DNA from: a virus | Length of the DNA: 64,000 nt | Reading direction: 5' to 3' (one strand) | Virus record (IMG/VR): IMGVR_UViG_3300027852_000001 | Location: 64,001-128,000 of that record | In this document: piece by piece, positions 14,586 to 23,025 of the stretch | Layout: every line of letters begins with the position of its first letter | Numbering within the stretch: the first letter of the stretch is position 1 | Position numbers and translations under genes: made by a program | Notes under the pieces: model-generated | The model's database searches: none | The model's input: only the letters and a program-made list of their open reading frames with translations | What the model was told of the DNA's origin: nothing

Positions 14586-15037
14586 TGGATAGATTTATTT
14601 ATCAAGATATCGATGATTTCATCAGTTTGCAAAGAGAATACAAAGAATTAAAAGCAAAAATCTTTTTGCGTGTTGGTGAGATTGTACATATTATTTGCGA
14701 CGAATGTGATGCTGTATTGGATTGGTGGGAGTCGTATGAAGAAATGAGTCTTGATGAATGTCAAGGAATAGGTTTTGTTGGTTTGGTAATAGCTGGTAGT
14801 AGATCAGAACTTGTGGCAGAGTTGGGCTATTCTGATGGTTTCCCTGGGTCGTTTTTGTTGCTAGACGACAATGAGATCAGGGCTATTGTTTCAAAGGAAG
14901 TGAAGAAATACAACAAAAAGAAACAGAGGTTGTTGAAAAAACTTGAATCTAAAGAGCAAACTTTAGAAAATGACAAGAAAAAAGCTTTAGATAAACTAAC
15001 GACAAAAGATAGAAAAATTTTAGGGTTGGATCAATAA
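14585..15037 (+). CDS. Paralogous family A protein, copy 6 (150 aa)
   Basis: Family A features: helix RVGEIVHIICDECDAVLDWW, central FPGSFLLLDDNEIRAIV, a Lys-rich coiled coil of about 40 residues and the ending LDKLTTKDRKILGLDQ. Copies 5 and 6 are separated only by a 54-residue gene, so this is the densest part of the family cluster. Confidence 0.75.
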   Translation: MDRFIYQDIDDFISLQREYKELKAKIFLRVGEIVHIICDECDAVLDWWESYEEMSLDECQGIGFVGLVIAGSRSELVAELGYSDGFPGSFLLLDDNEIRAIVSKEVKKYNKKKQRLLKKLESKEQTLENDKKKALDKLTTKDRKILGLDQ

Positions 15038-15050
15038 ACAGAGGTGTGTA

Positions 15051-15512
15051 ATGGATAGTATTTTTGATGTTAGGGAATTGGTACGACGGCTTGGGTGCGT
15101 AAAAAACAAAGACCGTCTTGAAAAAATAGTTTTTATCATAAATCAAAAATTTCCAGGAAGTTTTGGATATAGATTTAATCTTGGAGTTGGAGGTGTTTAT
15201 TCTGTAGAATTGTCTAACGACGTAGATTATATGATTAAAATAGGTTTGTTTACAAATTTGTACAAGCTTGAAGTTGTGGAGCGAGAAGAATTTGATGGAG
15301 ACGATTCTATTGTTTGGTTGGATTTTGCTAAAATTCTTGATACCAAATACTGGATGTTTTTAGATGCTTTGTCTGCGTTGGTATATTTATCATGTTGCTA
15401 TGGCTATAAACACTATAATGTTGATATTACGTTTAAGCAAAAATATCCAGAATATTCAGATATACTGGGGGAAATAAAAGAATTTGCTTGTGAATATGGT
15501 CTCATAAAGTAA
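15051..15512 (+). CDS. Hypothetical protein (153 aa)
   Basis: The 153-residue product, mixed alpha/beta with many aromatics, has no recognised family. GAGGTGTGTA precedes the ATG. It lies between family A copy 6 and a membrane protein gene. Confidence 0.6.
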   Translation: MDSIFDVRELVRRLGCVKNKDRLEKIVFIINQKFPGSFGYRFNLGVGGVYSVELSNDVDYMIKIGLFTNLYKLEVVEREEFDGDDSIVWLDFAKILDTKYWMFLDALSALVYLSCCYGYKHYNVDITFKQKYPEYSDILGEIKEFACEYGLIK

Positions 15513-15535
15513 TCAATCTTAGAATTGGAGTATTT

Positions 15536-15775
15536 ATGCTTAATGAAAGATTTTCGAAAGCCAGGGAAGAACTTCAGAATAAGTTGTGTCAACAGACCCC
15601 CAAGCATGTCGCTGAAATTAGAAGATTAAAGCGATGTGTAAATGTCTGCCTTATTATGTGGATTATATCCGTAGTTTTGTTCGGGTTACTGGTCTTTAGT
15701 AAAAAATTTAATACTCCATCAGATCTATTAAGACCAGATTTTGGTTCAGCATATTTTTCAGTTACCGATAAGTAG
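15536..15775 (+). CDS. Single-span membrane protein (79 aa)
   Basis: A basic N-terminal helix (about 35 residues, ending RRLKRC) is followed by a hydrophobic span at roughly 36-54 (VCLIMWIISVVLFGLLVF) and a short distal tail. Positive-inside charge predicts a cytoplasmic N-terminus. TTGGAGTATTT precedes the ATG. Confidence 0.6.
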   Translation: MLNERFSKAREELQNKLCQQTPKHVAEIRRLKRCVNVCLIMWIISVVLFGLLVFSKKFNTPSDLLRPDFGSAYFSVTDK

Positions 15776-15865
15776 AATTTTGCAATATTCTTAGAATATT
15801 TGGAATAAAATGAATGGCAAGACGTATAATGGTGCGACCGAACGATAACACTCATGGAGTTATAT

Positions 15866-16060
15866 ATGAAGAAAGTGCATTATGTTGGTGGTTGCTGGAG
15901 AGCTTCGGTAGATACCACTACCGATTGGAGAAAGGTTACATGTGATCTTTGTTTGAGACACAAGCATATAAACAAAGTACGTGACAATATTAAGCCTTCT
16001 CCTAATAGTCGTTATACGGACGAAAGAGATCGGTTCGGATTCAGTGACAGGAGAATTTAA
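15866..16060 (+). CDS. Small CxxC protein (64 aa)
   Basis: I start at ATG 15866, preceded by GGAGTTATAT. The product has HYVGGCW and VTCDLCLRHKH, a possible zinc site, and a basic C-terminus. It is preceded by CGTATAAT at 15825-15832, a possible promoter. No family recognised. Confidence 0.55.
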   Translation: MKKVHYVGGCWRASVDTTTDWRKVTCDLCLRHKHINKVRDNIKPSPNSRYTDERDRFGFSDRRI

Positions 16061-16063
16061 GAT

Positions 16064-16270
16064 ATGAATAATGTCGAGTATAATGCGTTGTGGATGAGAT
16101 ATTTAGGTGTGTTGAATTTATTGGGTTTATGTTCAGAAGATGTTATGGATAATAACAACGATGAATTATTCTCAAGAATAGAGTCGGCTCTAAGAGATGC
16201 CGTAGATAGTTACGATGGTTTGAGTTTTCACAGTAATGGTTGTGAAGTTTGGATTGAAGCAAATGGCTAA
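16064..16270 (+). CDS. Small acidic hypothetical protein (68 aa)
   Basis: The 68-residue helical acidic product has no recognised family. The gene follows its neighbour by three bases and overlaps the next start by eight. Confidence 0.55.
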   Translation: MNNVEYNALWMRYLGVLNLLGLCSEDVMDNNNDELFSRIESALRDAVDSYDGLSFHSNGCEVWIEANG

Positions 16271-16490
16271 CGCACCGATATATAAAGAAAAAGATGTTGT
16301 GGGACACCCCGAACTATTGTCTCAACTAGAAACTGCTATTGAAGAACTTGATGTACATATGAGAGCATCTGTTCCAATTAAGCGAGGTGGTTGTCATGTT
16401 GGTTTTGGTGTCAGTAAAGTTCAATGCGGAATAGCTGCAGATACAGTTATATCTATTGCTCGTGCTATTAAGTCTCAAAAGGGTTGGTAA
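16263..16490 (+). CDS. Hypothetical protein (75 aa)
   Basis: The start is placed at ATG 16263 within the end of the previous gene. The 75-residue product has an acidic N-terminal helix, a Gly-rich middle (KRGGCHVGFGVSKVQCG) and a final amphipathic helix. No family recognised. Confidence 0.5.
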   Translation: MANAPIYKEKDVVGHPELLSQLETAIEELDVHMRASVPIKRGGCHVGFGVSKVQCGIAADTVISIARAIKSQKGW

Positions 16491-16922
16491 ATGAGTGATA
16501 CAAAAAACGAACATGTAAATAGTAGACGTAGTATGAGGTGTGGTTTTCATTGCTTTGGTAGAAATGTTGGATTTTATGCTGAGCGTGGTTCTCCTTTTCA
16601 TTTTGTCCCACGGATTAAATTTGGCTCAAAAGATGGATTTGGTTTTGGTCTTTGTTGGTTTTGGTTTGGTTTAGCTTTTTACATAATAAAAGATAAATAT
16701 TTTAATTATGTTGAAAATTTAAATTCACAAATTCGTGAATTTATAAGTATGACGTATGTTGCTTGTGGTGGTAATTTGCCCAAGTGTCCCGGTGATGATG
16801 TTAAAATTACTCAACAGGAACTTGATTATTTAAGAATGTGTCTTAAATATATGATTTTAGATTTAGAAGCGTCGAGGAGAGAGAGGGCTCATTTGTTGCG
16901 ATTGTTGCACAGTGATGACTAG
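16491..16922 (+). CDS. Membrane-associated protein related to the gene at 23509 (143 aa)
   Basis: A Phe/Gly/Trp-rich hydrophobic segment (about 50-66) suggests one membrane span. The last 45 residues (LRMCLKYMILDLEASRRERAHL) match the C-terminal part of the minus-strand protein at 23509-23784 (LVICVKYTLLDLESTRREKAGI). The first residues MSDTKNE recur at the start of the gene at 53797. Function unknown. Confidence 0.6.
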   Translation: MSDTKNEHVNSRRSMRCGFHCFGRNVGFYAERGSPFHFVPRIKFGSKDGFGFGLCWFWFGLAFYIIKDKYFNYVENLNSQIREFISMTYVACGGNLPKCPGDDVKITQQELDYLRMCLKYMILDLEASRRERAHLLRLLHSDD

Positions 16923-16947
16923 GTATATTTTACAGAAGGAGATTGCG

Positions 16948-17133
16948 ATGAAGGTTGGAGATACAGTTAAGGTAGTTAAGTGTGATGTTTGTCAGCAGGT
17001 TGTTGGCAAGACTGCGGTAGTTAAGACTTTGGGCGACGACAATACTGTTTCGCTTAATTTTGGTAAGGGTCGTCCACCAAAGGGTCGTCCGGAGCGGTTT
17101 AGTGCTGGTGATATTATGGAAGTAACTGGTTAA
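16948..17133 (+). CDS. Small SH3/KOW-like protein (61 aa)
   Basis: I start at ATG 16948 behind AGAAGGAGATTGCG. The 61-residue product, beginning MKVGDTVKVVKCDVCQQ, continues VVGKTAVVKTLGDDNTVSLNFG, the strand and turn spacing of a KOW or small SH3-like barrel, with one CxxC. Such domains often bind RNA or protein; this is inference. Confidence 0.55.
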   Translation: MKVGDTVKVVKCDVCQQVVGKTAVVKTLGDDNTVSLNFGKGRPPKGRPERFSAGDIMEVTG

Positions 17134-17158
17134 TAGTATTCTTAAAAGGGATGATTTT

Positions 17159-17353
17159 ATGAGAAAATTGTTTTGTATTCTGACAAGTTGTTCGCTGTTA
17201 GCTGCTGGTCCATGTGTTCTTGAAGAGTGGAGATTGGCAGTTGGTCCAGTAGTTAGTGGAGATACTATGTATGGTGGCGTAGAATTTGAATTCAGCAATG
17301 GTCTGGATGTTATTGTTCCACTAGGTGAACTTGGCGACAATTTTGTTGACTAG
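17159..17353 (+). CDS. Small secreted protein (64 aa)
   Basis: The N-terminus MRKLFCILTSCSLLAAGPC looks like a signal peptide, possibly with a lipobox-like LAAGPC. The rest is a short beta-rich domain. It directly precedes the collagen-like secreted protein gene, so the two may act together outside the cytoplasm. Confidence 0.5.
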   Translation: MRKLFCILTSCSLLAAGPCVLEEWRLAVGPVVSGDTMYGGVEFEFSNGLDVIVPLGELGDNFVD

Positions 17354-17366
17354 GAGGATATCAAAT

Positions 17367-18938
17367 ATGAATTTACGACTTTTTGTTGGCTTATTCGCAT
17401 GTTTGTTTGCTTTGGGTGCTGTTAGCGATGCCAGAGCATGTCATCACACAATTAAGTCCATTATGCTTAGCCCAAAAACGGCATGTCCTGGAGATGATGT
17501 TGCTGTTACTGTAAATGTTGAACTATGGGGAAATCAGTACAATGTTCAAAGATGGAAGAGCACCAGCATAAATGGTGTTTGCTATGATAACCCAGATCAT
17601 TCTAGTGATAATCTGAGGAAATTTTTCTCTGAGACTATCACCATATCTGCACCAGATATTCCTGGTACTGGTACTTTAGTTGTAAAAACATTTGCCAGAG
17701 ATAATTGTTCGTGGGAAAAGAGTCGGAGAAGTGTAGATTTAAAGGTTATCTATTGTTGTCCAACCTGTGAGGATGGAGATGATTGTACTGTTGAGCAGGG
17801 TGATGGTTTTGTAACTATTACATGTGGAGAGACAGTTGGTTATCTATATGACGGAGAAGATGGTGAAGATGGCGAAGATGGAGCTACCGGCTTGCAGGGG
17901 CTCCCAGGTCTTTCTTGTACTGTAGAACGGGTTGGTACTTGTTCAAACATCACTTGCGAAGATGGTACTTCAGCAGTTGTCTGCGATGGAGAACAGGGTC
18001 CACCAGGAGAAGACGGAGATGATTGTACGGTAGAACAGGATGGCGACTGTGCTATTGTGTCGTGTGGTGGAGAAAGTGTTGCAGTAATTTGTGATGGAGT
18101 TGACGGCGAGGATGGAACAGATGGAACTTCGTGTTGGGTTGAGCATAAACCACGTCGTTCTGTAATTCATTGTGGAGAGTCTTCGGCTGTTGTTTGGAAT
18201 GGACTCAGTTGTTGGGATACAAATGAAAATAACAGGAAGGATTTTTGCAGTCTTGTTCTGAGAAATATGTTCCAGGGAAAATGTCCAGAAGTATTTGTTT
18301 ACGAATATGAATGTGAAGAACCAGAGGGACTCAGTTATAAGGCTTGCTCGTCGGCAAAGACTTACGATGGTCACCTCTGTAGTATTGAAGTTGGTTGTGT
18401 TGAATATTTGATGTTGACAACTGACATGACTGAGGATGTTGCTGTTCGATTGTGTTCATTCACCGAAGATCTTAATGATGATGGTGTTGTAGACATTCTA
18501 GACTGCAGAGGAGAAGATGGAGAAGACGGTTCTATCGGTCCACAGGGTCCGGGTGGGATTGATGGCGCTCCTGGTCAAGATGGCGAGGATGGAACCGATG
18601 GAGTCGACGGAGTAGATGGGGCTCCAGGTCTAGATGGTTTAGATGGGTCTGATGGTGTAGATGGTGTTGATGGTCAAGATGGAACTGACGGAGAAGGTTG
18701 TAGTGTAGTTGATAACTTTGACTTTACTTGTACTATTGTTTGTTCGGATTCGGAAGTTGTGGTTTCGAATTGCGGAGAAGGTGATGGTTTGGAAGAACTA
18801 ATCACTACCGTAGTAGCACAGGAAACTGTCGAAGATGTTCCAAATAGCACGCCTTGTGGTGCTTTTGGTGGGGTCACGATTGTTGCCATGTTGCTGCCTC
18901 TCGGCTTCATGGGACTTCGCTCTCGTAGACACCATTAG
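17367..18938 (+). CDS. Secreted collagen-like surface protein (523 aa)
   Basis: I start at ATG 17367 behind AGGAGGATATCAAAT. A signal peptide (about 1-24, ending SDARA) is followed by a beta domain, two Cys-rich modules with related sequence (CTVEQGDGFVTITCGE and CTVEQDGDCAIVSCGG) and two Gly-x-y collagen-like runs (about 170-200 and 385-445) built from GED, GVD and GxPG triplets. The C-terminus has a Cys-Gly, a hydrophobic span and RSRRHH, the layout of a C-terminal sorting or anchoring signal. It is probably exported to the host surface. Phage-encoded collagen-like proteins are usually fibre parts, but a signal peptide makes virion incorporation unlikely. Confidence 0.7.
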   Translation: MNLRLFVGLFACLFALGAVSDARACHHTIKSIMLSPKTACPGDDVAVTVNVELWGNQYNVQRWKSTSINGVCYDNPDHSSDNLRKFFSETITISAPDIPGTGTLVVKTFARDNCSWEKSRRSVDLKVIYCCPTCEDGDDCTVEQGDGFVTITCGETVGYLYDGEDGEDGEDGATGLQGLPGLSCTVERVGTCSNITCEDGTSAVVCDGEQGPPGEDGDDCTVEQDGDCAIVSCGGESVAVICDGVDGEDGTDGTSCWVEHKPRRSVIHCGESSAVVWNGLSCWDTNENNRKDFCSLVLRNMFQGKCPEVFVYEYECEEPEGLSYKACSSAKTYDGHLCSIEVGCVEYLMLTTDMTEDVAVRLCSFTEDLNDDGVVDILDCRGEDGEDGSIGPQGPGGIDGAPGQDGEDGTDGVDGVDGAPGLDGLDGSDGVDGVDGQDGTDGEGCSVVDNFDFTCTIVCSDSEVVVSNCGEGDGLEELITTVVAQETVEDVPNSTPCGAFGGVTIVAMLLPLGFMGLRSRRHH

Positions 18939-18950
18939 TAGACAAGGTGT

Positions 18951-18992
18951 GGTTCCCTGGAGATACCCAGGGGACTCCGAACATTCGGCACT
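18951..18992 (+). promoter_or_regulatory. Tandem hairpins after the collagen-like gene
   Basis: TCCCTGG pairs with CCAGGGGA (one bulge) and CCGAACATTCGG forms a second small hairpin. No T-tract follows, so this could be an RNA-stabilising or weak termination element in the gap before 19009. Confidence 0.35.
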
Positions 18993-19008
18993 TTGTTGGA
19001 GGATAAAA

Positions 19009-19203
19009 ATGGGACAGAAAACTATTGAGGTAAGTATCCTGTTTACTGGTGAAAATGCGACAATTAATTCAGAAGCTTTTATGGAATATATGGATACTAT
19101 ACCGGGGATAGCTGGGATAATTGGTGGTATTACATTTCATGGTGGCAAAGTATACCACATAGATGATGATCCAGAACAAAATATAATTATAATCAAGGGG
19201 TAA
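19009..19203 (+). CDS. Small hypothetical protein (64 aa)
   Basis: The ATG follows TTGGAGGATAAAA. The 64-residue product is beta-rich with Gly/Ile repeats (GIAGIIGGITFHGGKVYHID). No family recognised. Confidence 0.55.
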   Translation: MGQKTIEVSILFTGENATINSEAFMEYMDTIPGIAGIIGGITFHGGKVYHIDDDPEQNIIIIKG

Positions 19204-19206
19204 TCA

Positions 19207-19461
19207 GTGGTACGATTAATGGGATATAGAACTGAGGGTACATGCGGTTGGTGTAATTGTAGTGAAGTACAGGAGGTTCCTACTATTGTCGCCACTTTTG
19301 ACTCAAAAAGTTTAGCAGAAAAATATGTTCGTAAAAGTATGTTGAAACACCCCAAAAGGTGGGGGTCTCCATTCAGAGTAAAAAGTTTGTTGTGTGGATA
19401 TGGAAGCATAGACATAGAAGAAATTGTTGTAGAAGATCCCGTACCTCATAACCCAAATTAA
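19207..19461 (+). CDS. Small hypothetical protein with CxWCNC motif (84 aa)
   Basis: A GTG start at 19207 follows AAGGGGTAATCA; ATG 19219 is the alternative. The product has CGWCNC near residue 14 and a later single Cys, so a full zinc site is uncertain. The segment ATFDSKSLAEKYVRKSM resembles small SPOR-like or phage alpha/beta domains only loosely. Confidence 0.5.
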   Translation: MVRLMGYRTEGTCGWCNCSEVQEVPTIVATFDSKSLAEKYVRKSMLKHPKRWGSPFRVKSLLCGYGSIDIEEIVVEDPVPHNPN

Positions 19462-19476
19462 ACTACGGAGAGAACT

Positions 19477-19785
19477 ATGTCAAAGACAGAAGATCTTGGA
19501 TGTCTCCCCAACGGTGCTCATCTATATAGAAAAAAAAATGAAGCTGGTGGCTGGAGATATTACTCAGATGAGGTTGGCGGTGGTGTTGTAGTATGGGATA
19601 CGTGTTTGGTTCAGGAATCAACACTATTGGCTGCTTTGGTTTGTGAACATCACAGATATTATCTGGAGAAACTAGGAGAGAGAGGTTGGAAACCAAAAGG
19701 CCATACACCGAATGACGAAATGGCTGGATTAAATGGTTTGCATTTTTTAGATCCACTTTCCGGAGAGGAAAAAACAGATGGATAG
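19477..19785 (+). CDS. Hypothetical protein (102 aa)
   Basis: The 102-residue product begins with a beta part (YRKKNEAGGWRYYSDEVGGG) followed by a helix (STLLAALVCEHHRYYLEKLGERG). CGGAGAGAACT precedes the ATG. It overlaps the next gene by eight bases. No family recognised. Confidence 0.55.
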   Translation: MSKTEDLGCLPNGAHLYRKKNEAGGWRYYSDEVGGGVVVWDTCLVQESTLLAALVCEHHRYYLEKLGERGWKPKGHTPNDEMAGLNGLHFLDPLSGEEKTDG

Positions 19786-20020
19786 TGACCCAAGACAAGA
19801 TGCTACTACAATAATTACGGAAATATGTGAAAGAGTTGAACGTGCATGTAGGTATAGCAAGTTAGGGGATGAGGAAACTAACACAGAAGCTATGCTAGAC
19901 AGAGATGTGGTACTGAGATTGTATTCATATTATAAGACTTGTGGAAACAACAACGTAGAAGCGGGTAGACTTGCTAGGGTTCAGGCTATCAAAATAATAT
20001 TAAGTGAAATATTCGCATGA
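19778..20020 (+). CDS. Helical hypothetical protein (80 aa)
   Basis: The 80-residue all-helical product (TEICERVERACRYSKLGDEE, then RLARVQAIKIILSEIFA) overlaps the ATP-grasp gene that follows by four bases (ATGA). The pairing suggests co-expression with the ATP-grasp protein. Confidence 0.55.
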   Translation: MDSDPRQDATTIITEICERVERACRYSKLGDEETNTEAMLDRDVVLRLYSYYKTCGNNNVEAGRLARVQAIKIILSEIFA

Positions 20021-20847
20021 AAGTAAAGTGGGTTGTTCAAAATAATATGCTCGACGTAGACAGTGGTGAGATAATTAATGAAGTATCTAGCCAAGGAATG
20101 GTTTGTTATGGGATTTCGCATACCCTGGGGTTCAATAAAATTGAACAATTATCCAAGTCATTAAAAGAGGATTGCGTTGTTTGCTACGGAGATATAGATT
20201 TCGTAATAAACGCAAGTAGAAAGCTTAGGTGTATCCCCGGTGCTTGGTGTAATTTCACCAATATGAAATGTAGTACTTATTATTCACATTTCGGAAGTTT
20301 GTTGTTGAACAGAAATTATGTCATGATGCCTTTAAATGAGTTACTTATCAGGAGACACCAAAAGGAATTTTTAATTGATCAATTACTTTTTGCAGAACCT
20401 GTTTTTGTGCGGCCAGATAGTGGAGCCAAATCTTTCACTGGTCAAGTAATAGGATTAGACGATATGCACAAAATCCAATCGCTAGTTAATGCGGTTGGTG
20501 GAGATACCTTGGTAGTTGTATCTCCCACTCTTGATATAAGTGAAGAATTTAGGTTAGTTGTCTGCGATAGAAGAATCATAGCTGCTTCTAAGTATCTTCC
20601 AGAAGAAGAACCATTAAAGATTGAAGATATCCCCACGTCACTTTTATGTCTGGCCAACAAAGTATGTTCTAATGAATGGCAACCTGATATATGTTATACT
20701 TTAGATATTGCTGTGTGCGAAGAAGTACCATATTTACTAGAAATAAATAGTTTTAGCTGTTCTGGTTTTTATGGGTGTGACATTGGCGATATTGTTAGTG
20801 CTGCAAGCAATGCGGCTTTTGATGAATGGAACTCTTATCATGTCTAA
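20017..20847 (+). CDS. R2K-type ATP-grasp protein (276 aa)
   Basis: Residues 125-145 contain VFVRPDSGAKSFTGQVI, the signature loop of small phage ATP-grasp proteins of the R2K group; residues about 170-190 contain EEFRLVVCDRRIIAASKY and the end LDIAVCEEVPYLLEINSFSC, with the Glu-x-Asn metal-binding pair of ATP-grasp enzymes. The reaction is an ATP-dependent ligation; the substrate, possibly a peptide or protein terminus, is unknown. It differs from the ATP-grasp gene at 8275. Confidence 0.75.
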   Translation: MKVKWVVQNNMLDVDSGEIINEVSSQGMVCYGISHTLGFNKIEQLSKSLKEDCVVCYGDIDFVINASRKLRCIPGAWCNFTNMKCSTYYSHFGSLLLNRNYVMMPLNELLIRRHQKEFLIDQLLFAEPVFVRPDSGAKSFTGQVIGLDDMHKIQSLVNAVGGDTLVVVSPTLDISEEFRLVVCDRRIIAASKYLPEEEPLKIEDIPTSLLCLANKVCSNEWQPDICYTLDIAVCEEVPYLLEINSFSCSGFYGCDIGDIVSAASNAAFDEWNSYHV

Positions 20848-20867
20848 GAAAGGGGGTAGTTCGTTGA

Positions 20868-20885
20868 TTTTGTTGTGTTGTTAAT
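20868..20885 (+). promoter_or_regulatory. Conserved intergenic box, copy 5
   Basis: TTTTGTTGTGTTGTTAAT lies 52 bases before the secreted propeller gene at 20920 and matches the early-region box with three differences. Confidence 0.4.
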
Positions 20886-20919
20886 CATTACTGTGGTACG
20901 TATATCTAAGGAGATGTAG

Positions 20920-22956
20920 ATGGGAAAAGTTTTTTTTGTGTTTGCGTTTATATTTTGTGCGATGCTTGGTGGTGAGTGTTTTGCAGTTGACACAGATTGC
21001 AAGGCTGAGATATATGATAATTATGATTATATGTCTTCTTGTCAAATTGGGGATGATAGTAACGGTGATGAAAGGTTTATTTACACATATCTTGATGATT
21101 CTGATGACACCTACTATGCTAGAGTTGCAACAGTGGTTTCTGGGTCTGTAGTCCTAGGTTCAGCGACTTCCTGGGGGTCATTTGGGTGTTTTGTTACAGA
21201 TATGGGTGATTCAGATCATGAGTCTGATACACACGCTGTAGCCCCACTTGATACTAGTACATTTATGTTGGTGTACAGAGAAGCAGATACCGGGACAAAT
21301 GAGTATATGGTTGGTGTTGTTGGAACTGTATCTAATACCGGTGCTTCTGCGTCTATTTCTTTTGATACAACGAATCAGTGTGAATATGATGAGGGTCCAC
21401 CAGTCAGTGGAGAAATGGAATACAGATTCAGTAAGTATAATATCGATGTTGAAGCTTTGAGTTCCACTAAGGTAATTGTTTTTGGAAGACAGAGGGCTTC
21501 TGATACGTACGAAGCAAGAGCTATGTCCTTTATCCTTAATGTTACTAGTGGAAGTACAGTAACCGTTGGGAGTAGTTGGCAGCAATATATTCCTGATGAT
21601 TGTCCTGATGGGTGTGATACTGAGCCATATTTCTTAAACAGAAGTTCTATTCATCACGTAGTTAAGAAGTTGACCAGTAGTAGTGTTATCATGTCTTATT
21701 CTCGTGGAGAATATGGTTCTACTTGTAGGTTTATTGTTGGTAATGTTGGAGATACTATCCCAGATGTAGATCGTATGTCTTGGGGTGATCAGGCATATCT
21801 GGAAGATAGTAGTAATGACAAGATAACTGATGTTCAGAGCAGAGATATTGTTGTTCTTGATTCAAGTCGTTTTGCAGTAGTTTATCGTGGGGATGATACT
21901 GACTTAGATGAGACTCATGCTATTAGAGTGGTTATCGGAGAGATTGATGGTAGTGACGACATCACCTTTGGGGATATTGTTGACGTAACAGATGAGGTTG
22001 ACACAGTGTTTGACCCAGATTGTTATGAGTGTAGTTTGAGATTACCAAAGGCTACTTTTGTAGAAGCAGATAATGGAACTCATGATGGTAAGTTTATGGT
22101 ATCTTTCACCAATGAAACTCACTGTGGTGCTCATGGTGCTTTTTATATGTGTACTGTAACGAATGGAACAGACACAACTGTTACGTGCGACAGTACTCCG
22201 GAGACAATGTTTGATAATACGGATGACGACGTAGCTTTCGATGATATTTATCTATTAGATAGTGATGATATTTTGGCTGTTTATCGGCAGTGTGATGTTG
22301 ATAATACTCCGGATTGTGCTGTTGCTGTCGATATTTTAGATGATTCTACATTAGAGGAATGTGCGTGGGCTATAGAGCCGGATTCCCCTCACGATGCCAA
22401 GAAAAACAGATACGTATCGTTCAGCGTTGACAATCCATTGGAACAATCCGTAGCATTTAAGATTAGTATGACTGATTCTGAACTTTTTTCAGACGATGAA
22501 GGTGATCTTGGTTACATTGGAGAGCCTAATGATGATGGTTTGTCTCGGGTGGTAAGCACTCCTTATTATGCCGATGACTGGCCAGAAGTAATTCATGTAG
22601 GAGATTGTTGTATTGTTCCGCGTTCTGAGTACGAGATATCCGGGACGTTAGATAACTCTTCTTTTGGTACTGGGGTGGAGATAGAGACTGCGGAGCAGCC
22701 AGGAGCCAAGGAATGGTGTGATGTTGTTGGTGCATTTGTTACTGGTGTAGGATGGGCTCCACCAGAGGGCAATCTGTCCATGAATGATTTGGTTGCGATT
22801 ATGCAGTCAATGAGTGGGGCATCGACTGCTCCTCACTGGACCTGGACTGATGTTCATCCAGAAATTCCAAATGGGATTATCAATATGTCTGATACACAGG
22901 TTGGATCTACTGCTTTTACTGGAGCTGATTATCCATATACCTTCTGTGAAGAATAA
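20920..22956 (+). CDS. Large secreted propeller-like protein with dockerin-like end (678 aa)
   Basis: A signal peptide (MGKVFFVFAFIFCAMLGGECFA) precedes repeating units of about 60 residues with the pattern 'D-S-S-x-F/V-x-V-V-Y-R' followed by an acidic turn and 'A-x-x-V-x-V-G' (for example SSRFAVVYRGDDTD and TSTFMLVYREADTG), consistent with a beta-propeller. The last 60 residues (MNDLVAIMQSMSG, then IPNGIINMSDTQ) resemble a dockerin-like calcium-binding repeat. Similar propeller repeats occur in the virion proteins at 42167 and 49353. AAGGAGATGTAG precedes the ATG. Probably exported; role unknown. Confidence 0.65.
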   Translation: MGKVFFVFAFIFCAMLGGECFAVDTDCKAEIYDNYDYMSSCQIGDDSNGDERFIYTYLDDSDDTYYARVATVVSGSVVLGSATSWGSFGCFVTDMGDSDHESDTHAVAPLDTSTFMLVYREADTGTNEYMVGVVGTVSNTGASASISFDTTNQCEYDEGPPVSGEMEYRFSKYNIDVEALSSTKVIVFGRQRASDTYEARAMSFILNVTSGSTVTVGSSWQQYIPDDCPDGCDTEPYFLNRSSIHHVVKKLTSSSVIMSYSRGEYGSTCRFIVGNVGDTIPDVDRMSWGDQAYLEDSSNDKITDVQSRDIVVLDSSRFAVVYRGDDTDLDETHAIRVVIGEIDGSDDITFGDIVDVTDEVDTVFDPDCYECSLRLPKATFVEADNGTHDGKFMVSFTNETHCGAHGAFYMCTVTNGTDTTVTCDSTPETMFDNTDDDVAFDDIYLLDSDDILAVYRQCDVDNTPDCAVAVDILDDSTLEECAWAIEPDSPHDAKKNRYVSFSVDNPLEQSVAFKISMTDSELFSDDEGDLGYIGEPNDDGLSRVVSTPYYADDWPEVIHVGDCCIVPRSEYEISGTLDNSSFGTGVEIETAEQPGAKEWCDVVGAFVTGVGWAPPEGNLSMNDLVAIMQSMSGASTAPHWTWTDVHPEIPNGIINMSDTQVGSTAFTGADYPYTFCEE

Positions 22957-22985
22957 TAGTTAGTTTGTTGGTATTATAAACAGAG

Positions 22986-23025
22986 AACCGCGTAGTTGTA
23001 ACCAGTTTACTTCTACGCGGTTTTC
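22986..23025 (+). terminator. Intrinsic terminator-like hairpin
   Basis: AACCGCGTAG (22986-22995) pairs perfectly with CTACGCGGTT (23013-23022) around a 17-base loop; only four T residues follow. It ends the transcript carrying the secreted protein, with possible read-through into the gene at 23040. Confidence 0.6.
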
